From Fodinibius salicampi (GTDB lineage Bacteria; Bacteroidota; Rhodothermia; Balneolales; Balneolaceae): DNA of 64,000 bases. Below are positions 1 to 8,236 of the stretch, piece after piece. The stretch lies in the NCBI RefSeq assembly GCF_039545095.1, contig NZ_BAABRS010000001.1, forward strand, positions 1,763,620 to 1,827,619, read 5' to 3'. Position numbers and translations under genes: made by a program. The stretch's first letter is position 1, and every line of letters begins with the position of its first letter. Below the pieces are notes generated by a model. That model had not been told where the DNA came from. It was given only the letters and a program-made list of their open reading frames with translations, and searched no databases.

Positions 1-111
1 AGAAAATTGCTGAATAGGGTTACCTTCGATAGTTGATTCGCTCAGCTCTTCTTTTGCAAAATCGCGCCGGATCTGCTCAATGTCCTGTCGCTCCGATGAG
101 CTATCCACCAT
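1..111 (-). CDS. pdxH: Pyridoxamine 5'-phosphate oxidase, N-terminal fragment
   Basis: This is the first 37 codons of a gene that runs off the left edge. Reading from the ATG at 111, the peptide contains IEQIRRDFAKEEL and then NPIQQF. This matches the conserved PdxH N-terminus (an LRR-[ED]-[YF]-x-K-x-x-L segment followed by a D/N-P-x-x-x-F motif just before the FMN-binding barrel). PdxH oxidises pyridoxine or pyridoxamine phosphate to pyridoxal phosphate using FMN and oxygen. The start overlaps the 3' end of the upstream thioredoxin-like gene by 11 bases in another frame, which suggests translational coupling. Only the N-terminal arm is visible, so the assignment rests on a short but characteristic stretch. 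Confidence 0.75.
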   Translation of the reverse strand, partial: MVDSSSERQDIEQIRRDFAKEELSESTIEGNPIQQFS

Positions 112-682
112 AATATTCGGGAGCGTTCCCCTTTTTCCACTTAATATTACAACCTAAACTTGGCTTTTGATCTTCTTTCACTTTTCCATCCAGTAGTAAT
201 TCAACAGCTTCCCGAAGATCTTTACCATTTACCGGCTTATCATTTCCAGGACGACTGTCATCAAACTGCCCCCGATAGACCAGTTCGTCATTTTCATCAA
301 AGAGAAAGAAGTCGGGCGTACAGGCTGCTTTATAGGCTTTAGCTACTTCCTGTGTGCCATCATACAGATACGGAAAAGAGAATTGTTTTTCCCGAGCAAG
401 AGCAGCCATTTTCACGGGACTATCATCGGGATAGTTAGCTACATCATTTGAACTGATAGTAACAACCCCTATTCCCTTCTGCTGCAAATCACGCGCAGCA
501 ACTACAAATTCATCTAAAATATGCTGTACAAATGGACAGTGATTGCACATAAATACAACTAAAAGTCCTTTTGCATTGGCAAAGTCCTGCAGAGATACCA
601 ACTGATTATTAACCGTATCAAATAATTTAAAGTCCGGAGCCTTGTTGCCCAGCTCCATCATAGTAGAAGGCGTGTCAGACAT
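101..682 (-). CDS. Thioredoxin-like (AhpC/TSA-type redoxin) protein
   Basis: The 193-residue protein has no signal peptide and is probably cytosolic. It follows the redoxin fold order: a GNKAPDFKLFDT entry strand near residue 12, a CNHC (CxxC) redox motif followed by PFV near residue 46, then a TPDFFLFDENDELVYRG strand pair. The SLGCNIKWK segment close to the C-terminus is typical of a widespread family annotated simply as thioredoxin family protein. The expected role is thiol-disulfide exchange or peroxide reduction; the substrate is unknown. It lies directly upstream of pdxH with overlapping coding sequence, so the two are probably co-transcribed. The family is clear, the precise function is not. 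Confidence 0.9.
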   Translation of the reverse strand: MSDTPSTMMELGNKAPDFKLFDTVNNQLVSLQDFANAKGLLVVFMCNHCPFVQHILDEFVVAARDLQQKGIGVVTISSNDVANYPDDSPVKMAALAREKQFSFPYLYDGTQEVAKAYKAACTPDFFLFDENDELVYRGQFDDSRPGNDKPVNGKDLREAVELLLDGKVKEDQKPSLGCNIKWKKGNAPEYYGG

Positions 683-775
683 AAATAAAATCTTTTTTGA
701 ATTCAGATGTTAATTAATGCTACAAAAAAAATCGTACCGTTCCGTTCCCTGAATATATAAAACAAGGAACGAGAT

Positions 776-850
776 ATGAATAAAAAATTAGGAAATCTCA
801 AACGTGCACAAGGGGCCTTTTTAGAAGCGATAAATCTCAACCACTTCTGA
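776..850 (+). CDS. Possible 24-codon small ORF
   Basis: In the gap between two minus-strand genes there is a short plus-strand frame that starts with ATG at 776 and ends with TGA at 848-850. It encodes a basic peptide beginning MNKKLGNLKRAQ. An AAGGAAC stretch sits just upstream at a plausible ribosome-binding distance. No homologue is recognised. The same gap carries a CGTTCC...GGAACG inverted repeat immediately before the start. This could be chance; coding status is unproven. Confidence 0.2.
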   Translation: MNKKLGNLKRAQGAFLEAINLNHF

Positions 851-885
851 CCTTATTATAATTTCAGGAAATTTACGATGAGGAT

Positions 886-1821
886 TTACTGAAGATCAGA
901 CTGTTCAGCTATATTTAGTAGCTGCTCATACTCTTTAATGAGTGTCTCGCGGATCGGCTTTGCCTTTTCAAAAATTTTCTTCTGTTCTTTTACATACTGT
1001 GCCCGCCCTTCCTCGGTCTCAATCTTAATAGGTTCAAGTCCCCGGTGGCGCAAGTCATATGGACTTGCTTTCATATCTATGACCCGTGTCTCTACAGCTA
1101 GTTTAAAAGCCCTGCGCAGAGTATCTCCTGAAATCCACGGATACATTTTAAAAGCCCACTTATATAAATCCATGTTTGTATGCAGGCATCCCGGCTGTTC
1201 CATCTCCGAGAACTTATCGCGATTAAGCTCAAACTTGTTTTGTGGTTTGGCATCCTCGGTAAAAAACCGGAAGGCATCAAAATGAGTACATACCAGTGGA
1301 CGTGATTCTACAAATTCTGCCAGCTCATCCATCTCTATTCTCAATGAGAGATAGTCATGACGGATATTATTAGTTTTATACACCATGGCCCATTCATGCA
1401 TCCCGAAACAACCAAAGGATGGTTTCCGATCCGATGACTTTTTTATAACATCAAGAATCCATTTTAATGAAGAAATACGATCAGCCGAAAAATGAGTGAT
1501 ATCTAAGAAACAATCTTCCCCAATAGAAGTCATCTCATTAAAAGACCAGTCTACCTGTTTCCCATTTATCAAAAGCATACCAACACCCGGGGACCACTTT
1601 CGCAGATGTGAAGGACGAAAAGCATAATATTCAAACAGAAAATCCATCACAGGATCTTTCTGCTGGCGACTACGCTTCTCCAGATAATCATCAATCAAAC
1701 GGGAAACCACTTGCCGGTGCTCCAACCGTTTTTCCTTCCATTGATCCGGGGAAAGTCGGTATTGAATATAAGCTGGAACAGAATCTTTTTTCGTAGCGAT
1801 CATAGTTTTAAAAGATAGCAA
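886..1821 (-). CDS. Conserved protein of the family often labelled 3-methyladenine DNA glycosylase
   Basis: A 311-residue soluble protein. The blocks DFLFEYYAFRP, LRKWSPGVG, FGMHEWAMVY, CTHFDAFRFF, EQPGCLHTNMDLYKWA and ASPYDLRH are hallmarks of a conserved bacterial family that databases commonly call 3-methyladenine DNA glycosylase. It is unrelated to the AlkA HhH signature, so I treat the enzymatic name as provisional. The many invariant His, Cys, Asp and Tyr residues suggest an enzyme. An alternative start at the second Met (1803) would shorten it by six residues. It stands alone, divergent from the downstream UbiA gene. Family membership is confident, function is not. Confidence 0.75.
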   Translation of the reverse strand: MLSFKTMIATKKDSVPAYIQYRLSPDQWKEKRLEHRQVVSRLIDDYLEKRSRQQKDPVMDFLFEYYAFRPSHLRKWSPGVGMLLINGKQVDWSFNEMTSIGEDCFLDITHFSADRISSLKWILDVIKKSSDRKPSFGCFGMHEWAMVYKTNNIRHDYLSLRIEMDELAEFVESRPLVCTHFDAFRFFTEDAKPQNKFELNRDKFSEMEQPGCLHTNMDLYKWAFKMYPWISGDTLRRAFKLAVETRVIDMKASPYDLRHRGLEPIKIETEEGRAQYVKEQKKIFEKAKPIRETLIKEYEQLLNIAEQSDLQ

Positions 1822-1886
1822 TCTTTCAGTGGATTGATAAATTCAAAAATGGTATGCTGTATTAAAATATCAAATAACAGTTGTGG

Positions 1887-2828
1887 ATGCCTGCATTAAA
1901 AGGAGATAAAACCAGCCGGAGGACTCAGATTTGGCACTTTTTGTTACATCTCCGACTCCATTATCAGCTGTTTATTCTATCAGGACCTTTTTTATTAGGT
2001 GCTCTTTTAAGTGAAAATTTTAATACCGGATGGTTTCTGGTCCAGTTTTTCAATATACACGTGCTTTTATTTGGAGGGGCCACAGCCTATAACTCGTTCT
2101 GGGATCGTGACAAGGGACCCATTGGTGGTTTGACCAATCCACCAGAAATGACTCAGTGGATGTGGTTTGCCTCTTTGCTGATCCAGATGATCGGGCTATT
2201 GATTGCGCTCCCGGTGGGAACCTTTTTTGTCGGAATTTATGTCTTAAGCATATTACTCTTTTGGCTCTATTCCTCTCCCTGGACCCGATGGAAAGGACAC
2301 CCGCATAAAAGTCTTTTTGCTATTGGAATCAGTACAGGCTTTAATTCCGTACTGATGGGATATTATGCTACAGGTTTTGGTCCCCTGTATCCTTCTGTTT
2401 GGATTGCCGGCGTCGGTGCTACTCTCATTTTACTAAGCCTGTATCCCATATCCCAACTATACCAGCAGGAAGAGGATCGTGACCGTGGAGACCGAACATT
2501 TGCCATTTCCTATGGCAGGCATATCGTTATACGTTTTTTTGAATCTACATTTATACTGGGATTACTTTTAACCGCATTAGCTATCACCTTGCGCCATCTG
2601 AGGCTGGGCCTGGTATTCGGTGTCGCTGGAATTATTATCGGATTGTTGATCCATAGGGAGCTCAAAAAAGTATTAGTCCAAAACAAAGAAACGGATGAAT
2701 ATAAAAGTGTCATGCAGATAAAATATCGTACTTCTCTGGCATTTGTTTCTTTCCTAATATTGGCACTGCTGGCTAAGCATTATGACTTCTTGCATTCCCT
2801 CCCCCTTGTTGAATGGTTTATGCAGTAA
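1887..2828 (+). CDS. UbiA-family prenyltransferase
   Basis: An integral membrane protein of about 313 residues with some eight or nine hydrophobic segments. It carries the two Asp-rich signatures of UbiA enzymes: NSFWDRD near residues 69-75 (the NxxxDxxxD Mg-diphosphate site) and QEEDRDRGDRT near residue 195. UbiA proteins transfer a polyprenyl diphosphate to an aromatic or other acceptor in the membrane, as in quinone, haem O or lipid synthesis. The acceptor cannot be read from the sequence, and no quinone genes are adjacent. I chose the ATG at 1887 over an in-frame TTG two codons earlier. Its 3' end closely precedes the thioredoxin-fold gene, suggesting an operon. Confidence 0.85.
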   Translation: MPALKGDKTSRRTQIWHFLLHLRLHYQLFILSGPFLLGALLSENFNTGWFLVQFFNIHVLLFGGATAYNSFWDRDKGPIGGLTNPPEMTQWMWFASLLIQMIGLLIALPVGTFFVGIYVLSILLFWLYSSPWTRWKGHPHKSLFAIGISTGFNSVLMGYYATGFGPLYPSVWIAGVGATLILLSLYPISQLYQQEEDRDRGDRTFAISYGRHIVIRFFESTFILGLLLTALAITLRHLRLGLVFGVAGIIIGLLIHRELKKVLVQNKETDEYKSVMQIKYRTSLAFVSFLILALLAKHYDFLHSLPLVEWFMQ

Positions 2829-2884
2829 AACCGTTGTTCCTGTCTCAAAACAAAAAAATCAAAAAAATAGTACAAAATAGATTT

Positions 2885-3502
2885 ATGAGTGAAACAGCAG
2901 AACAGCTAATTACCCCAACCATTATAGAACAGGCGATGAGTTATGAAGAATATCGAACCATGATCGACAACCTCCTGAACGAGAATAAAACCACCGGTTC
3001 AAATCATTCGGAGGGAATGGTGAAATATACTAAAATGAATGTCCACCGTATGAACCGCCTCGACAAACAGACCTTACTGAAAGCTGAACTTGGGGAAGCG
3101 TTAGAGTCGGTGGAGCAGCAATGGATCTGGCTGGTTCTTACCGAAGCTTGGTGCGGCGATGCGGCCCAAAACATTCCGGTAATTGCGAAAATGGCCGATC
3201 AAACCGACAATATTGAACTCAAGCTAATTCTCCGGGATGAACACCTGGATATTATGGATCAATACCTTACGAACGGTGGGCGCTCTATTCCAAAGCTAAT
3301 CTGTCTCGATGCGGAAACACTGGAAGAAATCGGCAGCTGGGGACCTCGACCCAAGGAAGCCCAGGAAAAAGCGATGAAATGGAAAAATGATTCGGAAATC
3401 AGCAACAAAGAATGGGGTGAAAAACTGCACAAATGGTATGCCGATAACAGGACCGAAGATATTCAGGAAGAGTTCGTCCAGCTTATTAAAGAATGGATAT
3501 AA
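2885..3502 (+). CDS. Thioredoxin-fold protein (Thioredoxin_9-like)
   Basis: From the ATG at 2885 the protein has about 205 residues and starts MSETAEQ. The open frame extends upstream into the UbiA gene but those residues look non-native. The core WLVLTEAWCGDAAQNIP has a single Cys in the CxxC position (CGDA), followed by a RSIPKL segment with the cis-Pro expected of thioredoxin folds. This architecture is typical of a Bacteroidota cytosolic family annotated thioredoxin family protein. With one Cys it is unlikely to be a classical dithiol oxidoreductase. It ends just before a pair of hairpins in the convergent gap with the BNR-repeat gene. Confidence 0.8.
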   Translation: MSETAEQLITPTIIEQAMSYEEYRTMIDNLLNENKTTGSNHSEGMVKYTKMNVHRMNRLDKQTLLKAELGEALESVEQQWIWLVLTEAWCGDAAQNIPVIAKMADQTDNIELKLILRDEHLDIMDQYLTNGGRSIPKLICLDAETLEEIGSWGPRPKEAQEKAMKWKNDSEISNKEWGEKLHKWYADNRTEDIQEEFVQLIKEWI

Positions 3503-3512
3503 TTCAGGAAAA

Positions 3513-3613
3513 CCTGACAGCATCCGCGGCCAGCGGATCTGTCAGCGTTGTTTCTTGCTATAGCTTCCAACCAAACGCTGTCAGGTCTCGTAAAGCCGAG
3601 ACGCTGACAGGTT
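3513..3613. repeat. Tandem palindromic REP-like element with CTGACAG/CTGTCAG arms
   Basis: Between two convergent genes lie two adjacent hairpins. The first pairs CTGACAG plus ATCCGC with GCGGAT plus CTGTCAG around a short loop. The second pairs CTGTCAG plus GTCTCG with CGAGAC plus CTGACAG around a TAAAGC loop and ends in a short T-rich stretch. Both share the same outer heptamer, so the unit is repeated in inverted form. The placement suggests an intergenic palindromic repeat of the REP/BIME type that may also end transcription from both sides. Genome-wide copy number is unknown from this window. Confidence 0.65.
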
Positions 3614-3621
3614 TTAATTTC

Positions 3622-6600
3622 TTATTTGATCAAGGTCATTTTCATTGACTTCATCTGTGTTTGGTTTCCAGATTGGGCGACCAATCGATAGATATAAATA
3701 CCACTTGCCAGCCCGGACAGATCGATCTGCTCGTCATACGAACCCGCATTAAAGCTTTCCTGCCAAATGGGCTCCTTGACCTTCCGGCCGTTGATCGAGT
3801 AAACCTCAAGCGTCACCTCGCTATCACCGGATACATCAAAAGGAATATGAGTTGATCCCCGGAAAGGATTCGGATAGTTCTGATATAAGGCAAAGCTGCC
3901 TGGTGGTATAATAGTAAAAGTAACGGCAGCCGGCTCTGTATCACCGGATGTTACCTTAAGCTGGACCTCCTGATCTTCAGCATCAGGCAAGGTTGCATCC
4001 CTTGGAACTTCAATAGTAAGGGACGAATTATTTTCTGATACGCTGATGACTTCAGCTTGGGTCTCTTTAGTTTCATCGTTATGAATATCCCTTAAGGTCA
4101 CTTCATTCTCGGATAATGTAGAACTGAACTCAAAGTTAACCGCATTGATAACCAGTTCTTCCCCAACCTGTTTTTCGGCCACATCCAGATTGATAGAAGG
4201 GAAATCGCCGGCTATCGTGCCTCCAAAATCTCCAAAAAGCATCCCTCGTCCGTGCGTGCCGGCAGCCACATCCCCATCAGAAATTCGAGCGGCGATATGT
4301 TCCGTAACCACATGCCCAATGACACTTTCGGCTTCCTGACCCCATTCAGTATTCGAGCCGTTTAGATTTTGGGTTGAATAAAGTCCCGTACTGGTACCCA
4401 AGAGGTAAACGGTTCCGCCTTCCGCCGGAATAATGGAAGCAGAGCGAAGCGAGGGACCCAGATTGTTATTATTACCCGTAAGATTCCCTTCAACCGCCGT
4501 CCAATTCTGTCCCCCATCGGTACTGTGATACAGACCGGTAATGTTGTAATTGGAAAGTACCGCCATTACCTCATTGGCATTGGCAGGATTAATGGCAATG
4601 TCTTTGATGTATGCTCCATTTAGCTCAGAATTACTGGGCAAGGATACATCCGTTGCTCCATCTGTAGCAGTATGGGCATTCTCAAAACGCTGAATGACTG
4701 GCTGCCCACTAGAAGAATAACCTCCCAAATATAGCACATTGGCCGGAATTGTTGAGACTTCCAAAGCAGAAATAGAATAGACTCCTCCAACAGAAACATC
4801 TGTTAGCTCTTCCCATCCTTCGGTTGTCCCATCACTGGAGTTAGCATTGGGAATATCATCCACACTTGTATTGCGCCAGATATGATTTCCTTCCGGGTAA
4901 TACATGATATTCTCATCATTCGGATCAATCTCATACGGATGAATAAATAATTGGTCCGTTGCCGAAGAAGGGTAAACATAGGCGAAACCACTAAAATCTC
5001 TTTCCCACCGAATAACCGCTCCATTTTGCTGGGAAACATAGAGATAGTTTTCCGTAAAGTAAGAATACCCTCCATCACCGGAAGAAATATCCTGAGTAGA
5101 TTGACTAACCGTTCCCGCCATGGGGAAATAAGGCGTTCCGTTATCCTGGGTGCCCCCTGCAAGCACTTCATCATCAGATGATTTAGGTAAAGTAGAAGAA
5201 TAAAACTGTGTTGTGACATACCCCTCATTGCGTTCTTCCCAGCTTACCGATGAAGCTGTTACATCACTGGTATAGCTTAAACCCCCGTCGTGTCCCGCCC
5301 ACATTAAGTTGGGATTAGTCTCAGGCTGTGGAAAAATAAACCGATGCTGATCCGGGTGCTGACCCGGATAGGAAGCAAAACCATTGTTTTTATTATATCC
5401 CCCAATCCAATATTCGTCCTTTTGGTCTTCATTATCTTCATCGTATCCTCCAGAGGGAGAGGTCGCAAAACCATCGGTCGATCGAAAAAGATTAGTTGCT
5501 CCTACAAACACATAATCTTCATCATCCGGCTTAACGGCCAGTTCCATATTGTATCCTCCCTGCAGTTCTACATAGCCCGATCCCTCTCCGCTGTTATCAC
5601 GAAAATCCGGAAGATTTCCTGCCCGGTCTTCCGGCTGATCACCGGTCGCCAGATTTATCTTAAAAAAACTAACTCCCTGGTTATCAGTATTATTTGCCCC
5701 TTTAAGGGTAAACACATACAGAACATCGGGATTATTTGGGGCAAAGGTTAGTACGCTCCGGCGATAGGTATCAGGAAAAGCATCTGGCGTTACACTTGTC
5801 CAGCTATTGCCGTCATCCGTAGAAATAAATATGCCAGGATTGTGGCTATGAGAAGGGTCCGTTGACTGCTGATCATCGAAATCAGCTTCAGAAATAACAG
5901 CCGCCAGTGTTCCGTCTGATGCGACCGTAATATCGGTATAAAGCTGCTCCCCGGATTCACCCAGCACAGGGCCTGAAAACGTTTCTCCATCTGTAGAGCG
6001 ATAGATACCGAATCCCGTGCTGGCGATGAATACCGAACTGGTAGCCGGATTTACCACAACACGGCTCACCGTATTAAAAGGATCGACCAATCCCTTTGTA
6101 TTAGAGCTGGCTTGGGGCAGAAGACTCCATGAATTTCCATTATCTGTCGATTTGTAAACGCCTTCACCATAATAGGCAGCTCCAGTAGCATTTGCCGAAT
6201 TACCAATTACTTCACCCGAAGTATAGTACCAGGTATCCGGATTATTAGGATCCTGGGCTACCGAGGTTACACTTAAATTGGCTAGGTCCGGCGTCATCAG
6301 GTTCCAGCTGTTTCCTCCATCCGTAGATTTCCACATGCCTCCGGAAACGCCGCCGGCCAATACTATATTTGGATCGCGCTGATCAACGGCCAGGGCCCGG
6401 GTACGTCCCCCCACATCAAAGGGGCCCGCCTGCTCCCAACTATAGTCCACGGCCTGGAATGTAGGATCTTTAGCCTTCATCCGACTTTGAACCTGTTCTA
6501 TGCTGGGGAGGGTACGCGCAAAGTCGAGCTCTCGGTTTCGAATATTAGGAGGAATAGAATTGGTTGCCGGATCGCGCATCAATTTAAAAAAGTATTCGGA

Positions 6601-6777
6601 ACGGGCGACTTTCTTCTCGGCCCGATCCATTTTACCCAGCTGTTCTTCAATCTGGTCAGCCAGCTCCGTTTCTTTATCCGACGGGACAGAAGCAGAATAA
6701 TAATAGAGTGTTCCTGCCAGAAGCAACAACATCACTCCTGAAATATAAATTATGCGTCTGGTAACGGTATTCCTCAT
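3622..6777 (-). CDS. BNR/sortilin-like repeat protein with C-terminal sorting domain
   Basis: A 1051-residue exported protein. Residues about 10-29 form a hydrophobic signal or anchor. From about residue 110 a series of Asp-box (BNR) repeats appears, for example WKSTDGGNSW at 149-158, then VYKSTDNGNSW, FISTDDGNSW and LYHSTDGGQNW, implying a multi-bladed beta-propeller like sialidase or Vps10 folds. A beta-sandwich region follows (about 860-955). Residues 961-1051 form a sorting domain beginning ALYQNYPNPF and containing INGRKV and LASGIYIYRL, the layout of type IX secretion or cell-surface sorting tails. The sialidase-like catalytic residues are not evident, so no activity is assigned. It may bind or process extracellular polymers. 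A small lipoprotein gene lies directly upstream on the same strand. Confidence 0.85.
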   Translation of the reverse strand: MRNTVTRRIIYISGVMLLLLAGTLYYYSASVPSDKETELADQIEEQLGKMDRAEKKVARSEYFFKLMRDPATNSIPPNIRNRELDFARTLPSIEQVQSRMKAKDPTFQAVDYSWEQAGPFDVGGRTRALAVDQRDPNIVLAGGVSGGMWKSTDGGNSWNLMTPDLANLSVTSVAQDPNNPDTWYYTSGEVIGNSANATGAAYYGEGVYKSTDNGNSWSLLPQASSNTKGLVDPFNTVSRVVVNPATSSVFIASTGFGIYRSTDGETFSGPVLGESGEQLYTDITVASDGTLAAVISEADFDDQQSTDPSHSHNPGIFISTDDGNSWTSVTPDAFPDTYRRSVLTFAPNNPDVLYVFTLKGANNTDNQGVSFFKINLATGDQPEDRAGNLPDFRDNSGEGSGYVELQGGYNMELAVKPDDEDYVFVGATNLFRSTDGFATSPSGGYDEDNEDQKDEYWIGGYNKNNGFASYPGQHPDQHRFIFPQPETNPNLMWAGHDGGLSYTSDVTASSVSWEERNEGYVTTQFYSSTLPKSSDDEVLAGGTQDNGTPYFPMAGTVSQSTQDISSGDGGYSYFTENYLYVSQQNGAVIRWERDFSGFAYVYPSSATDQLFIHPYEIDPNDENIMYYPEGNHIWRNTSVDDIPNANSSDGTTEGWEELTDVSVGGVYSISALEVSTIPANVLYLGGYSSSGQPVIQRFENAHTATDGATDVSLPSNSELNGAYIKDIAINPANANEVMAVLSNYNITGLYHSTDGGQNWTAVEGNLTGNNNNLGPSLRSASIIPAEGGTVYLLGTSTGLYSTQNLNGSNTEWGQEAESVIGHVVTEHIAARISDGDVAAGTHGRGMLFGDFGGTIAGDFPSINLDVAEKQVGEELVINAVNFEFSSTLSENEVTLRDIHNDETKETQAEVISVSENNSSLTIEVPRDATLPDAEDQEVQLKVTSGDTEPAAVTFTIIPPGSFALYQNYPNPFRGSTHIPFDVSGDSEVTLEVYSINGRKVKEPIWQESFNAGSYDEQIDLSGLASGIYIYRLVAQSGNQTQMKSMKMTLIK

Positions 6778-6791
6778 GTGATTCTAGTTTA

Positions 6792-7244
6792 TTAATTTTT
6801 AACCTTTACTAACGACCAGGCAGATATAGGTTTGCTTTCTGCAGACATAATATTCTGCTGAAGTATGATGGTAATTTGTTGACCGGTCTTTAAATTATAT
6901 TCTTCCTTCCGGAACGGAACAGTGAGGGTATCATTTGCTGCTATCTGCGATGTAGATCGACCGTATTCAAGAATCTCTTGTATTTGTAACCGGATCAGTT
7001 TTTTATCGTTCTCTCTCTCCTCTATAATCTCCAGGATCTCTCCTTTTACCTCAGCCTGTCCCGGTGGCAGTCCGGGTCCGGGCGGTTCCGGAGTTGGGAT
7101 GGTATCGGCTTTGGCATCGGACATATTTTCTGTTTTTTCAATGGAATCAGCAGTACTGCGGTGTTGATTCTTTTTACTCTCTTCCGAACTACCACAGCTG
7201 CTGATTAATAATACAGATGTTATGACAATAGCTATATAACTCAT
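6792..7244 (-). CDS. Small lipoprotein of unknown function
   Basis: About 150 residues from the ATG at 7244 (a TTG one codon earlier is also open). The N-terminus has a short hydrophobic stretch ending in LLISSCG, a lipobox that would place the mature protein on a membrane through Cys. Residues about 25-65 are a low-complexity, Pro/Gly/Ser/Lys-rich linker containing PTPEPPGPGLPPG. The C-terminal 85 residues (KGEILEIIEE...) look like a small beta-rich domain. No known family is recognised. It lies immediately upstream of the BNR-repeat gene with a 14-base gap, so the two are probably co-transcribed. Confidence 0.75.
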   Translation of the reverse strand: MSYIAIVITSVLLISSCGSSEESKKNQHRSTADSIEKTENMSDAKADTIPTPEPPGPGLPPGQAEVKGEILEIIEERENDKKLIRLQIQEILEYGRSTSQIAANDTLTVPFRKEEYNLKTGQQITIILQQNIMSAESKPISAWSLVKVKN

Positions 7245-7318
7245 CAAGACCTATAAATTCATCTTCTCTGCTTTAGCTCAAATTTAAGATTCAGTATTTT
7301 TGCAATACTTATGGCAAC

Positions 7319-8149
7319 CTATCCATCCAGCGGCAATACTTCAATTTTACGGAACTGGGTTGGGTGACTTTCAGCCTGTATGGATATGGTTCCGCTGTCG
7401 ATTAATAGGTTATCTCCCTCAATCAGCGGCTGGGCCGTGCCATCTCGCTCGTCATATTGGGGCTCTGTATAATCCATTACCTGCTCCCCGTTCACAAAAT
7501 GCTTTACAACCTCACTTCCCCGGACTTCCACTTCTACAGTTACCCACTGATCGCCATGATAGGTTTCAGAATCGGAAGATGTACAGTGCGGAGTAAAAAG
7601 CTCGCCATCCATAACCACATTGGTGCCCGGAGTACAGAGGTTGGCCGTGGTACGCGGATCTTCACCATTGCCGCCCAGCAACTGGACTTCAATAGAAACC
7701 GGGAACTCCTGGTCTTTTGCCATCGTTGCGGGATCCTGACCGTGCAGCATCAATCCATTATTGCGGATAGCCCATCCTTCGCCTCCTTTAACCTGCTCAC
7801 CAACAAACCGGTATTCTGCACGAATTTTATAATTAGAAAAAGAATCTTTGTAAAACAGATGTCCGAACTCTCCCTGGAACTCATCCCAGTCCTCATAAGA
7901 TACGGTCAGGAGTCCATCTTCTACCCGGAAAGTATTATTATAATTGACCCCCAGATCGTAGCCGGTAAACTTTGGAGTCCAGCCTTCCAGGTTTTCTCCA
8001 TTAAAAAGCGTAATCCACTCTTCCTCTGATTGTGAGGAAGATTCTTCATTATTAAATACAAATGCAGTTGCGGAAAGACCAAAAAGAACGGCTAGTACGC
8101 CAATAAATATATTTTTCAAAGTCGAATATCTGAGTTTATCTTTCATCAT
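7319..8149 (-). CDS. DUF1080 (3-keto-disaccharide hydrolase-like) exported protein
   Basis: About 276 residues from the ATG at 8149. An N-terminal membrane segment (residues about 15-33, IFIGVLAVLFGLSATAF) suggests export or anchoring. The mature part opens with WITLFNGENLEGW, the signature start of DUF1080 concanavalin-like domains. It continues with GLMLHGQDPATM, PVSIEVQLLGG and FVNGEQVMDY, and ends SIQAESHPTQFRKIEVLPL, all typical of that family. Members act on carbohydrates, some as 3-keto-disaccharide hydrolases. The substrate here is unknown and no sugar oxidoreductase is adjacent. It is transcribed alone, divergent from the class III aminotransferase. Confidence 0.85.
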   Translation of the reverse strand: MMKDKLRYSTLKNIFIGVLAVLFGLSATAFVFNNEESSSQSEEEWITLFNGENLEGWTPKFTGYDLGVNYNNTFRVEDGLLTVSYEDWDEFQGEFGHLFYKDSFSNYKIRAEYRFVGEQVKGGEGWAIRNNGLMLHGQDPATMAKDQEFPVSIEVQLLGGNGEDPRTTANLCTPGTNVVMDGELFTPHCTSSDSETYHGDQWVTVEVEVRGSEVVKHFVNGEQVMDYTEPQYDERDGTAQPLIEGDNLLIDSGTISIQAESHPTQFRKIEVLPLDG

Positions 8150-8236
8150 TAGGAGGCTCAACGCATTTAAAAATTAAGGTTTTAACAAACCGTATTATAC
8201 CCATTACCATTAATCATTAAAAACATTTCTCTGCTT

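Noticed and set aside
5344..5751. A 135-codon plus-strand frame inside the BNR-repeat gene
   Set aside because: Composition is Ile/Arg/Phe-rich with no motif, and the opposite strand encodes repeated Asp boxes in frame.
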